Source: Ceratothoa steindachneri
Taxonomy: Eukaryota > Arthropoda > Malacostraca > Isopoda > Cymothoidae
Direction of reading: 5' to 3'
DNA: 64,000 nt
Assembly: GCA_963969495.1 (NCBI GenBank)
Contig: OZ018317.1
Span: 225,104,099-225,168,098, forward strand
Position 1 is the stretch's first letter. Each line of letters begins with the position of its first letter. Made by a program: the position numbers and the translations under genes. Of this stretch, positions 49,321-58,955 are shown piece after piece. A model generated the notes under the pieces. That model was not told the DNA's origin and ran no database searches. It saw nothing but the letters and a program-made list of their open reading frames with translations.

Positions 49321-50830
49321 ATTGACGAAGAGACCGCTTTGGAGGCCAACTACACGATAGATGCCCTGAACATTATACAGGCCGAGTGCGTCGAACAGGA
49401 TAGGGATTGCCCCCTACCAGCCTTGCCCGGCACTACCAATTCACTACTCACCAGCTTGGATATCAATAAACGGCTAACTCCCGACTAAATTAGCCAGCTG
49501 CAGCTTATTCTAATTAAGTTTGAGAACGTGATTTCTGAGACCCCTGAGCGTGCTATTAATTTCGAGCATGACGTAACTCTCAATACCCAAGAACCAGTTC
49601 GCTCAAAAACTTACCCCCTTCCAATTCATCTGGTAAATGCCTTTAACGCCGAAGTTAACAACCTGCTCAACCTCAATATCATTGAACCTTCTACGTCAAA
49701 TTATTGTTCCTCAATATTTATGGTGCGGAAATTAAATAACTCCTACCGCATGTGCGTAGATTTTCGCAAATTAAATTCTGTGACCGTTTTCGATGCGGGA
49801 CCGATCTCATTAATGGTCCAAAACCTTCACTTGTTCGAAAGGGCAAAATATATTAGCGAGTTTGACCTCTGTAAAGTGTATTACCAGATTCCCCTGAAAA
49901 AGAGCGTAAAGAAATACACCGCCTTCCCCACCGACAAAGGCTTTAGTAATTCTGTCGACTTCCTTTTGGGTTAATGACGGTCTGCAGCAATTATAATCGG
50001 ATAATGTGCAGAGTTTGCGACTGATTGGATAATGTCACCTTTGATTTTGACAACATTTACGTTGTCACTTGTGACTGGGACTAACACTTGGCCTCCCTTC
50101 AGGCGCTATTAAGCCGTTTGCGAGAACACGGCCTTACAATAGGCCCCGGTAAGTACCACCTCGCCTACAATTCGATCCAATATCTGGGTTTTCACATTGG
50201 AAACGACCAACCTAAACCCCAAGAAGACAAGGTCTGGGCGATAATTGATATGCCCCTCCTGGGTACAAAGAAACAGCTTCGTTCTTTCATGGGGTCTGCC
50301 TCATTTTATAGGAGGTTCTTCCCAATTTCGCGTCTTTGGCCGCGCCGATGTATGAACTGCTCAAGAAGAAGTCCCCAGACCGCATCGTCTGGAATTCGAA
50401 GGATACTGCTTATTTCCATCATTTGAAGGGGAAATTTGCATTTGTCTCATCCTCAGGTTGCCTGACCCCAGTAGACCATTCGGTATCCAAACGGATTCGA
50501 GCAACGAAGGCATCGGTTGTGTCCTTCTTCAGTACCGAGACGACTGTGAGAGTTACCCTGTGGCCTACGCGAGTCGGAAATTACTCCCACGCGAGAGGAA
50601 TTATGCAGTGATATAAAAGGAAGCATTAGCTATTATTTGGAGCGTGAAAAAACTCAAAATGTACCTGGTAGGCCAAAAATTCGTTATAGAGACTGATCAC
50701 AGCCCACTGGCATACCTCCGTAACATTAAACATCATAATGGCCGAGTAATGAGATGGAGCTTATTATTGCAGGAATTGCAGTATCGCCGATACCCTTAGC
50801 CGTAAATCTATGGGCGATGATCCCTGCTAA
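49320..50830 (+). pseudogene. Reverse transcriptase and RNase H of Ty3/gypsy element 1
   Basis: The RT starts after LTPDQISQLQL-type linker: PVRSKTYPLPIHLVNAF, LNIIEPSTSNYCSSIFMVRK, SYRMCVDFRKLNSVTVFDAG, YISEFDLCKVYYQIPLKK (49540-49930). A deletion and shift follow, then FDNIYVV near 50055 in place of the Y-x-DD motif, LASLQALLSRLREHGLT, YLGFHIG, QLRSFMGSASFYRRFFP (50080-50330), and an RNase H remnant with VIETDH-type codons near 50690 and DTLSRK near 50790, stop at 50828. No integrase follows. Second active-site Asp reads Asn. Confidence 0.85.
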
Positions 50831-51906
50831 ATTGTAATTGTAAATGCTCCATAGCAATTTGTCTATTTTTAATTAGTGTAACCGCCAGCTAGATATAAGT
50901 TAAAGGACAATTATTTCTCTGTGTAGAAGTCTGAATACCACGTAAATAGGTGTACGCAAAAAAATCTCCGACACAAGCTACGTGTCCCTCCTGCATTTCC
51001 AAATTCACCAGCCTCGAATTCTCTATCGCCCCTTTTCGCACCATCGTAAACTGCGAGGTGGCTCGAAGGCGTGAAAGAAATATCGTCAGCCCAAAGATGA
51101 AAAAAGGTCTTTCGCGCGACGATATAGATTTTACGAGAATTTGATTCGCTCTCTCGGTTTTTCTCGTGGGACGAATAAAAGAAAGACTTCTCCCTGGAAT
51201 CAGGCAGAAACCCTTGGACCTACGTCGAGTTTGTGTGAAACTCGATCCACAGAAGAAACCGTTCGCCCGCTGCAAGGTAGGAACTTCTCGGGGAATTGGT
51301 GGTTGCTGTCACGGTACTTGTAGGTGACAAACTTCTTTCAGCTTCCCCCCCTTCAGAGTCTGAGGTTACACAGGACCTCCCTGGCTACCCACTCCAGCAG
51401 CCGAATAATCGGACAGGTACTTCGAGGAAGAAACCCAATTGAGTCACCACTTGGCTCACCTTCGTTATTCGGCAAAGGATCAGTATATCACCGGTCTAGG
51501 ATTACCCCCCCATTCGGTAACCTCGGACGGCCGGACTAGGTGCGATCATCGTCACCAGAAGAAGATCTTCCCCGCCCCCCACTCCTTCAAAAATACTTAC
51601 AAACTCAAAGGTATCGTTAATTGAATTATCCCCTCCCCTAACTTCACCAGTTTATTTGTGTACTAGAATTCTCATCCTGAGCCCATACCCTCGAATATTA
51701 GAAGCGCTTACTTAATTCAGTGTTTAATTCAATAATACTATTCCATTCATGCTGTCGGGTGTCATTAAGACGCGAGCACCCTAGTGAGTAATTTGCAAGT
51801 AATCCCTACGGCATTTTTGTAGACTTATTTATTCAGTGCAAGATTAATCCTATTTATATTTATATACGCTGTGTTTATTTCAAATTCATGTACATTAAAG
51901 ATTATC

Positions 51907-54689
51907 ACAGGCCTGCGTTTGGAAAAAATTTCTGTTCCTGTGGTTTTCTTTAGTGATTCCTAACAAAATTGTTCTCTTAAATTGAAATATGACATTCATT
52001 TTGCTCAATCAGGTTTGGTTTTTGAGATACAGGGCACTACTGTTTTTAGAAAAGGGCCTTTTTTGAAAAAATCCCTTATTTATATAAAAGTTATTTAATA
52101 AATTACAATTACTTGTAATAAAAAAAATACCGACTCAATTCGACTTTCTTTTAATTAATTTTAAACTTACAGACTACTTATGAGCTTACCCAGGAGTGCA
52201 AAGAAACTATTTTCCAAGAAAAGAAGTCCTTGATGACTTCCGCTTGTGAAGCGATGTTGGTTCGTGGCGTTTAAGACACCAGCAATAGTCAGCTAACATG
52301 TTGATGTCCCTCGTCCTTGATATCTTGTCTCCATCGTCTTTATGTCTTGGTGAAATCTTTCTCCTTGTTCCTCGCTATAATCTCCACAGTTTGCCGGAAA
52401 ATAGTCAAGATGTGACTAGATAAAATGCATTTTTATCGACATGCGAGCTCCCATTTTTTCGAAGCTTTTCATAAGCTCATTTACATGTGAGATATATTCT
52501 GAGCTTCTTTTATTTCCGGAAAAACCGTCGATTACTTTACTAAATGCTCGCCATGCTTCTTGTTCACTGGCTTCCATATTGGTGTAAAAATGCTTGTCCT
52601 TTAACAGAGTTCTAATTTGGGGACCATCAAATATGCCTGCATGGAGCTTGGCATCACTGATCTGTGGGAATTTTTGCAGTAGATACTTAAAAGCTTGGCC
52701 TTCTATATTCAGTGCTTTGACGAAGTTCTTCATCAGGCCAAGCTTTATATGAAGAGGAGGCAGTAAAACATTTTTGGGAGGGACTAGAGGTTGAGCTACC
52801 ACATTGTGGCAGCCAATTTGGAATGCCTCTCGAGATGGCTAGTCTTTTTGCTTATAGTGAAGACTATCCGCCCGGTTATCCCATAAGCACATGAAGCATG
52901 GATATTTTGTGTAGCCTCCTTGCATCCAAAGAAGAAGGCACACAACCTGAAAGAAAACATATTGATGCATATTAATGTACATGGTTTCTAAGAACTTCTA
53001 TTTTTTGCATAGGCAATTTTCACTAAGTTTACTAGGGGTAGGGAGAAACTAATATGTGTATAATATCCTTCTGTCATTGGTATTTAAAAACAAACATTCC
53101 TTGAAATATTTAACAAGTTCAATAAAGTAAAATATATCTTACCTTGAGATCACCACATATTAACCAGTTCTGGTTAGTGTACTTGATTGTATTAATCAAT
53201 ACTTTCATATTTTCGTAGCTTTCTGTTAACTGAACTGAATGGCCAATAGGTACAGATGCCACTTTATTGCCAATATTTAAGAGTACTGCCTTCAAACTTC
53301 TGCTAGAAGAATTAATAAAGAGCCTCCGTTCACTTGGTTGGTAAGGAACGCCAAGTGCCTCAATTAAACCTTTTACATCATTGCAATACACCAAAGAGCT
53401 GCAAGAATCAACTGCAAAGAACTTTCGAGACTTTTCGTCTCTATTTCTGAACCAAAAGTATGTAGTTTCTTGAGAGAGGAGGTTGCTCTCACTAAGACGG
53501 GATGCAAGAAGTTGTGCGTTCTCTTTAGAAAGACCAAGATCTCTAGTCAAGTCATATAATTGACCTTGAGTGAGTGGTCTTGGCACAGTCATTGTAGACG
53601 TAGGCTGATATGTCACTGAAGTGTCAGTGTCATCCACTTCTATATCTTCTATGTTGTCTTGTAGCTCAGTATTTTTAGGTGGAGAAGGAACTGGAACTCC
53701 TGGACCATGTGGTTGTGGTTTAATGGCGAAGGAACATCAGGATAGACTACAGTGTGTTTGTTCTTCTTATTGACACCTGAAAAAAAGTTTCGCATACTTA
53801 ATTTACATACTTTTAATTCACTCGACCCTCGTTTCTACATTTTTATACACATTTTTCATACCAGGTAAATTTACAATCTTTAAATACAATCAACTTTTAT
53901 ATACAATTTAACCACAATTTTTCTACCAGCATAATACACTATTTTTATACACAATTACAATTTTAATAGGCTACCAAAAGATTTGTATAAACGTTTCTAG
54001 ATTTGTCAAGGACTATATTGTTAAAGTAATTATCTCACCTTTAAGATTTGTCATGCAAAAATAGCAGTCTGTAATGTGGTCCTTGCCTTCTCTCCACACC
54101 ATAGGTACACCAAATGACAAACAGTTCGTTTTGCCCTCACTCCAGCGTCTTAAGGCTATGACACAGGCTTTGCAGCACATATGTGGAGCAAAGTTTTTGT
54201 CTTGATCTCCTAGCTTTATTCCAAAATATGCATTGTAAAGGAACTTTACTAACGGCGTTATAGTGCATTGCTGGTCACTAAAAGTTACCTTTCCACAAAC
54301 AAAACAAAATCTATCAGGACTGTTTTTACACTTTCTATTCATTTTTATGAAATATAAGGAGTTTTGCTAATGTATTTGCCTGCAAAAAAATTCACAAAGA
54401 TAAATAAAGTTTTAGAAATACACTTTAAACACTGTTCATAGATGAGAAAAATCAGGGATTAAAAAACCAACACTTAGTTGGAAAGTGAGCAAGCAACACA
54501 CAACCACTCGCACTCGCGGTCTGCTAGAGACTGAGCTCTCTAACGCCATCTAGGGAGCTTGGTCTGTATCTTAAAGACTAGACCTGATTAAGCAATATGA
54601 ATGCTTGATTTGGATTTAGGAGACAAATTCCATCAAGAATCACCTATGACCTATGAAACCCTTAGGAACATTTTTAACGCAGACCAGTG
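51907..54689 (-). mobile_element. Candidate novel DNA transposon, copy 2, in LTR A
   Basis: Termini CACAGGCCTGCGTT (51907-51920) and, complemented from the right, CACTGGTCTGCGTT (54676-54689), 12 of 14 identical. The duplication TTAT flanks both ends (51903-51906, 54690-54693), and the undisturbed LTR B shows a single ttat at that place, an independent record of the empty site. The 2783-bp interior holds one three-exon gene on the minus strand and no known transposase. It shares the CAC(A/T)(A/G)G(T/C)C start with copy 1. Confidence 0.85.
52208..54342 (-). CDS. Orphan transposon-borne protein, copy 2, three exons, nearly intact
   Basis: Minus strand: exon 1 54342-54039, exon 2 53776-53143, exon 3 52946-52208, with GT/AG introns of 262 and 196 bp. 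The N-terminus has CxxC-type pairs (FCFVCG, HMCCKAC, DCYFCM), likely zinc binding; then a Pro-rich acidic linker, DLTRDLGLSKENAQLLASRL, SERRLFINSSSRSLKAVLL, WLICGDLK at the second junction, PCFMCLWDNRA, LPPLHIKLGLMKNFVKAL, FPANCGDYSEEQGERFHQDI and ADYCW. Conserved D, D/H and E positions could form a DDE-like centre, but this is guesswork. Breaks: a 1-base shift near 53727, stops at 52839-52841 and 52416-52418, and a 1-base shift near 52285; so recently inactivated. I know of no named function. If not the transposase, it is cargo. Confidence 0.82.
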
Positions 54690-54693
54690 TTAT

Positions 54694-55346
54694 TTTAGTA
54701 TATGTGTGTTTAATTAATTTGGACGATCTTTTTGGCAATTATTAAGCAATCCACTCGGCTTAAAACTCATTATTCCACCGACCCGCCCATAGTTGGGTCA
54801 TGCTGAGTGGAGAACACACTATGGAGATCATCATCTTAGTTTTGTTCTAAAGGGTACGTACCTGGGTTATTCTTATTCACCGGAAGTGGCTAAGGTAGGT
54901 GTATTGGATACGCTTCACCTCCGCTTCACCTCGGTGCGGTAATAAAATATATATCCAGTAAGTGGGACTGGGATTACTCACTCACTAAAACCTCGACATA
55001 TATAAGTGGTGTCAGGTGTGTGGGGTTATCATAAAACCTCTCGACCTATATAAATGATATCAGATGTGTGAGGTTATCACTAAAAGCAACATCTAAAAAC
55101 TTTAATCAAACATTGCCAACGTCCAAATTAGTACAAATACTCCAACGTTAATAGCAATTCTTGTTTTGGGCTCCAAAAGCTATTTAGGTTAGGGTGATTA
55201 TCTAATCTTGCTTTGTTTTGTATTTTTGTAATTGTTTTCTCTTGTCTACCACGTCTTGGTAGGGAACTTTAATAACCCCTTTTTCTCAAAGCACGTTACG
55301 CAAAGGCAACTCTCCCAGTGCATACTCTTATCTTTGGATCGATAAG
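54694..55346. other. LTR end and leader of Ty3/gypsy element 2
   Basis: After the LTR end at 54998, tggtgtcaggtg at about 55010 resembles the tggtgtcag primer-binding context common in this group. A 45-bp segment (aaaacctcgacatatataag, gttatcat) is duplicated at 54988-55080. Confidence 0.6.
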
Positions 55347-56600
55347 ATGGCGTCCACATCGTTCGAAATATTCCTCAAGCAAGGACAAACATTCGGACTG
55401 GAAGGTAAGGAACTCATGGAGTACGTCTACAATGAACAAAAACGGAAGGACGATTTAGAAAGGAAAAAACTAGAAGCAAAGAGAGAAGAACAAAAACGGA
55501 AAAACGATTTAGAAAGGAAAAAACTAGAAGCAGAAAGAGAAGAACAAAAACGCAAGGACGATTTAGAAGCAAAGAGAGAAGAACAAAAACGGAAGGACGA
55601 TTTAGAAGCAAAGAGAGAAGAACAAAAACGGAAAGGCGATTTAGAAAGGGAAATACTAGAAGCAGAGAGAGAAGAACAAAAACGGAAGGACGATTTAGAA
55701 AAGAAAAAACTACAACACGAAGAACGGGGAAGAATTCGTCATCATGAACGTAAATTAAGAAGGGACCAAGTGGAAGTAAGTTCAATTGGTTCCCGGGTCC
55801 AACAACCTCAAGCGCCTGCTCTCAAACTACCCCCCTTCGTGAAAATGAGGACTTCATTAGGTACCTAACACATTTCGAAAAAATATTCGAAGTAAATGGA
55901 TGGGATATTGAAACCGATGGACTAGGTTGCCTTCTCCCCTTACTGTCCCCTCGTCTGAGAGAGATTTTGAGCGCATTGCCGCATGAGACGAAAATCGATT
56001 ATTCCACCTTAAAACAGAACTTCTATCTGCCATTAACCTTAATCCCCAGTTCTATAGATCAAAGTTAAAATCAGATAAATTCCAAGCAGGACAGACATAT
56101 AGACAATTCGGATTCATCATGAGAAGAAATCTTCAATTCTGGCTGGACTTAGCTAAAGCCGAACGAGATTACGAGGCATTGATAGACTTTATTTTAAAGG
56201 ATCAACTGCTAAGTACACTTCTCCCAGAGATTAGGGCCTTAGTTCAAGACCGAAGGGCTGTTACATTCAAGGATTGCCTCGATGAAGCGGACCTGCACGC
56301 TTCAAACCATAATTTATACCCGAAGGAAATTAGAAAAAGTAACCCCCCTTTCCCCAAGAACAAGTTTGGGTACAGAAGACACCCACATGAGAAATCCTCT
56401 CAGTTTGTAAAATTTGCTCCCCCATTTAAGCCCAGGAACAAATTCCAGGAGACCCCAGAAGACCGAAAACTCCTGGTTTTAACGCTCACCCAAACAACAC
56501 CTTCAGGAATAGTCCGATCACGTGTTACTCTTGCGGAGCCCCGGGGCACATAAAATCCCAGTTTCCGAAAATTCAAGGTTCTATTCCTCCCCAAGTCAGC
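55347..56600 (+). pseudogene. Gag of Ty3/gypsy element 2
   Basis: Starts MASTSFEIFLKQGQTFGLEG at 55347, a start typical of this gag group. Residues 28-145 form a charged coiled coil of EEQKRKDDLE repeats, then APALKLPPFVK, after a shift EDFIRYLTHFEKIFE-like sequence, RRNLQFWLDLAKAERDYEAL (56125-56190), LLPEIRALVQDRR, and a zinc knuckle at 56523-56564 whose last Cys is Phe (CYSCGAPGHIKSQF). Shifts near 55865 and 56555. Confidence 0.85.
55430..55715. repeat. Coding tandem repeat in gag (agaagaacaaaaacggaagg units)
   Basis: Seven or so copies, in steps of 39 or 63 bp, encode EEQKRKDDLE with optional RKKLEA inserts. Expansion by unequal exchange is likely. Confidence 0.88.
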
Positions 56601-56679
56601 AGGTACATCAAGTGTCTGCCACCCATTCTCCAAAACAAATCGCCGTCGATACCCCGCCACCTACAGCCCCATCAGATCA

Positions 56680-57180
56680 GGACTACCAGGTCAACTTCGT
56701 ATTCAATAAGAGTTCTCCTGGTTAACTCAAGTTTGAAACTGGCTAGATTAATGGGTGCAAAGTGTCCACTTTAGTTAGGGACACTGGCTGTACCTGTATC
56801 GTAGTGTCAGACAAGCTACTCCCCCCCGTAAAATCCCAGCATGAGAAATTTGCGGTAGTGCACGACTTTTTGGGACGCGCCAACAGGTTCCCTGTCGTCC
56901 GGTGCCATGTTGAGTGCCGCTACTTCACTGGTTGGGCTGACGTGGTCGCGGCCCCGATGAAATTCTGTTTGGTGCTGGTCGGACAAAGCGCGCAACTCTC
57001 CCCGAACGAGGTTACCCAAACCGTCACCACCCGAGCGCAGGCGGGCCGAGAAAACCGTCCCCTCGCGTCGCTCAAACTCTCGTGCGGCCCTGAGTTCAAG
57101 AAGCCGAATAACGCTGAGTTCGCCTGGGCCCCAAAGGACTGCCCTTCCCTACAACCCCTGTGGGAAAATGCCAGGAGAGG
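56680..57180 (+). pseudogene. Aspartic protease and following linker of Ty3/gypsy element 2
   Basis: NFVFNKSSPG ends at a stop (56723), another stop lies near 56744, then VSTLVRDTGCTCIVVSDK with the DTG triad near 56781, HDFLGRANRFPVVRC and APMKFCLVLVGQ. The linker that follows (EFAWAPKDCPSLQPLWENAR, near 57118-57175) matches the linker before integrase in element 1, showing that integrase belonged next. Confidence 0.85.
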
Positions 57181-57186
57181 TGACCT

Positions 57187-57545
57187 CCATATAGAAATAG
57201 AAGATGAGGAAAGAAGAATCAAGATAGAAAAAGAAGAAGAAGAAAGAAGAATAAAGATAATAGAAGAAGAGGAAAAAAGAATACAGATAGAAAAAGAAGA
57301 AGAAAAAAAAAGAATAAAGATAAAATAGAAGAAGAGGAAAAAAGAAGACAGATAGAAAAACAAAAAGAAGAAAGAAGAATAAAGATAAAAATAGAAGAAG
57401 AGGAAAGAAGAGGAAATAGAAGTCCAGGAAAGGAGAATAAAGATAGAAAAAGAAGAAGAAAGAAGAATAAAGATAAAAGGAGAAGAAGAAGAAAGTAGAA
57501 CAAAGATAAAAATAGAAGAGGATAGAAAGAGAAGACTGATAGACG
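57187..57545 (+). repeat. Glu/Lys/Arg/Ile-rich low-complexity stretch where integrase should be
   Basis: aagaag/ataaag-rich sequence encoding repeats of EEERRIKIEKE over about 120 codons. Open in one frame to 57328 and in shifted frames after. The antisense frames of Phe/Leu/Ser are by-products. Confidence 0.85.
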
Positions 57546-57559
57546 AGGACTTCCAGCTT

Positions 57560-58548
57560 CCCGCTCTTCCTTCTACCCCGCTCCCCCAGGAAGAACCCTC
57601 CTCCGAGTTAGTTGTGAATCCCAAACTCGAGCCCGTTAGGATCGCCCAAATGTTCTCGCTCTTAAGAGAATACTACAGTCTTATGCGAAAAGATGTAGAA
57701 GGGCTAGAAAACATCACAATCTATTTGGACAACGTGTACGTAGTCATGCGTATAGGAGAAGGACCCCCGGGAGCCTTCAGCCACTCTTAGACCCCCTGAG
57801 GTCTCACTGCTTAATAAGTAAGCCCTCCAAGTGCTATTTTCATTATAGCACTATTACCCATTTAGCGTTCAAGTTTCGCGAGAATCGCATATCCCCACAG
57901 AAGGATAAGGTAAACCCAATACCCGATAGGCCACCCCCAGTCTCGAAGAAACAACCCCGACTCCTTTTCGAAGCAGCTTCCTCATATCGGCGTATTGTTC
58001 CCCATTTCGTGTCCGTCACCTCCCCCTTAAATGACCTGCCTAGAAAGAAATTTCCAGACCCTATTAAGTGGAACCCCAGGGCTATTGCCAGCTTCGGCAG
58101 ACTTAAACGAAAACCAGTGCCTGCCCCTATCCCGCCCTTATCTAACCCCGAGGAGAAAATCGGCATTCAGATCGGCACCCCTTACCTTGAACTTGGATGC
58201 GCCTTGTTGCAATACGAGGCAGAAGTGCCATTCATGGTGGCTTTTGCAAGTCGGAAACTTTCCGATCGGGAAAAGAAGTATGCTACTGTGGAGCTAGAAG
58301 CCTTAGCTATTGTGTTTGGGGTACAAAGGTTTCATGTATATTTAACAGGTAGACCGTTCTCCATAGAAACGGATCACAAACCCCTAGCTTATTTAAAAGG
58401 GTGCAAGAGTCAGAATGGAAGACTCATGCGTTATGCCCTGCTATTATCCGAATATCAATAGGATATCCGATATCTAAAGATATCTCTTAATGTACTCGCG
58501 GATAGTTTCTCTAGGAACCCAGTAGGCGAATCCAGTGAGTCTTCGTAA
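57560..58548 (+). pseudogene. RT thumb and RNase H of Ty3/gypsy element 2
   Basis: Begins in RT just before the active site: SLMRKDVEGLENITIYLDNV (57675-57735) with LDN for the usual xDD. After a shift come SLQPLLDPLRSHCLI and FREN, then VTSPLNDLPRKKFPDPIKW, RNase H with MVAFASRKLSDREKKYATVE, LEALAIVFGVQRFHVYLTG and IETDHKPLAYLK, and the end VLADSFSR, stop at 58546. RNase H Asp near the start (normally TDAS) reads GTPY, a loss of one catalytic residue. The LTR begins about 400 bp later with no integrase. Confidence 0.85.
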
Positions 58549-58955
58549 ATAACCGGTATTATAGCTATGTAAGTTTTGGATAAGGGTTTATTATCCACCC
58601 AACAATTAATTTATATGTTATAATTGTAAAGTTGATAATATGACACGCTCTATAACTGCCGTGATTAATTTCTGATTGTTTTTTTTTTTTGCATGTGGGT
58701 CTTATATCATGCTACCCAGATTAATGTATCGAGTATAATCATTTATTTCTTTTGTACTTGGGTATCAGCTCTTAATTACTTCGGAGTTTGCTGTATATGA
58801 CCGGAAACCCGCGTGTTCCTTTTTCCGTCATAATTATTTTATGTTCCTGCATTCGTTGAACTCCCGTTTTGATTTTTTTGGGGGGGTTGTTTTTTTCTGT
58901 ATTGTTCGTGTAGCCAAAGTTAAAAGTATACATTATTCCTAGTTACACGTAAGGA

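Larger units (their letters stand above)
46683..51906 (+). mobile_element. Ty3/gypsy element 1 with Gmr1-type order (gag-PR-INT-RT-RH), 5' truncated
   Basis: Consecutive same-strand blocks: gag with zinc knuckle, protease, zinc-binding and core integrase, RT, RNase H, then the LTR. Nothing resembling integrase follows RNase H; the LTR starts about 90 bp after the RH stop. All blocks are broken by stops or shifts. The 3' LTR is shared with element 2 and continues at 54690-54998. Confidence 0.82.
50922..54998 (+). repeat. LTR A shared by elements 1 and 2, interrupted by a DNA transposon
   Basis: The LTR occupies 50922-51906 and 54690-54998 and starts TGTAGAAGTCTG and ends CTCGACA. Its first part aligns with 58956-59980 and its last with 59980-60285 of LTR B. 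Without the insert and one TTAT it is about 1292 bp, and the only sizeable length difference from LTR B is a 38-bp block. ttatatttatatacgctg near 51855 may be the promoter TATA, and ggtgcggtaataaaat near 54935 the poly(A) signal. A minus-strand frame of about 120 codons (50889-51275) is also open in LTR B. Confidence 0.87.
54999..58955 (+). mobile_element. Ty3/gypsy element 2, bounded by LTR A and LTR B, integrase lost
   Basis: Internal region of 3957 bp with gag, protease, a charged low-complexity stretch, the second half of RT, and RNase H. The integrase and the RT fingers are missing. Sequence relationship to element 1 and shared LTR place it in the same family. Confidence 0.83.

Noticed and set aside
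56920..57624. 234-codon minus-strand frame rich in Phe, Leu and Ser (and 57219-57503)
   Set aside because: Antisense shadow of the Glu/Lys/Arg-rich tract of Ty3/gypsy element 2.
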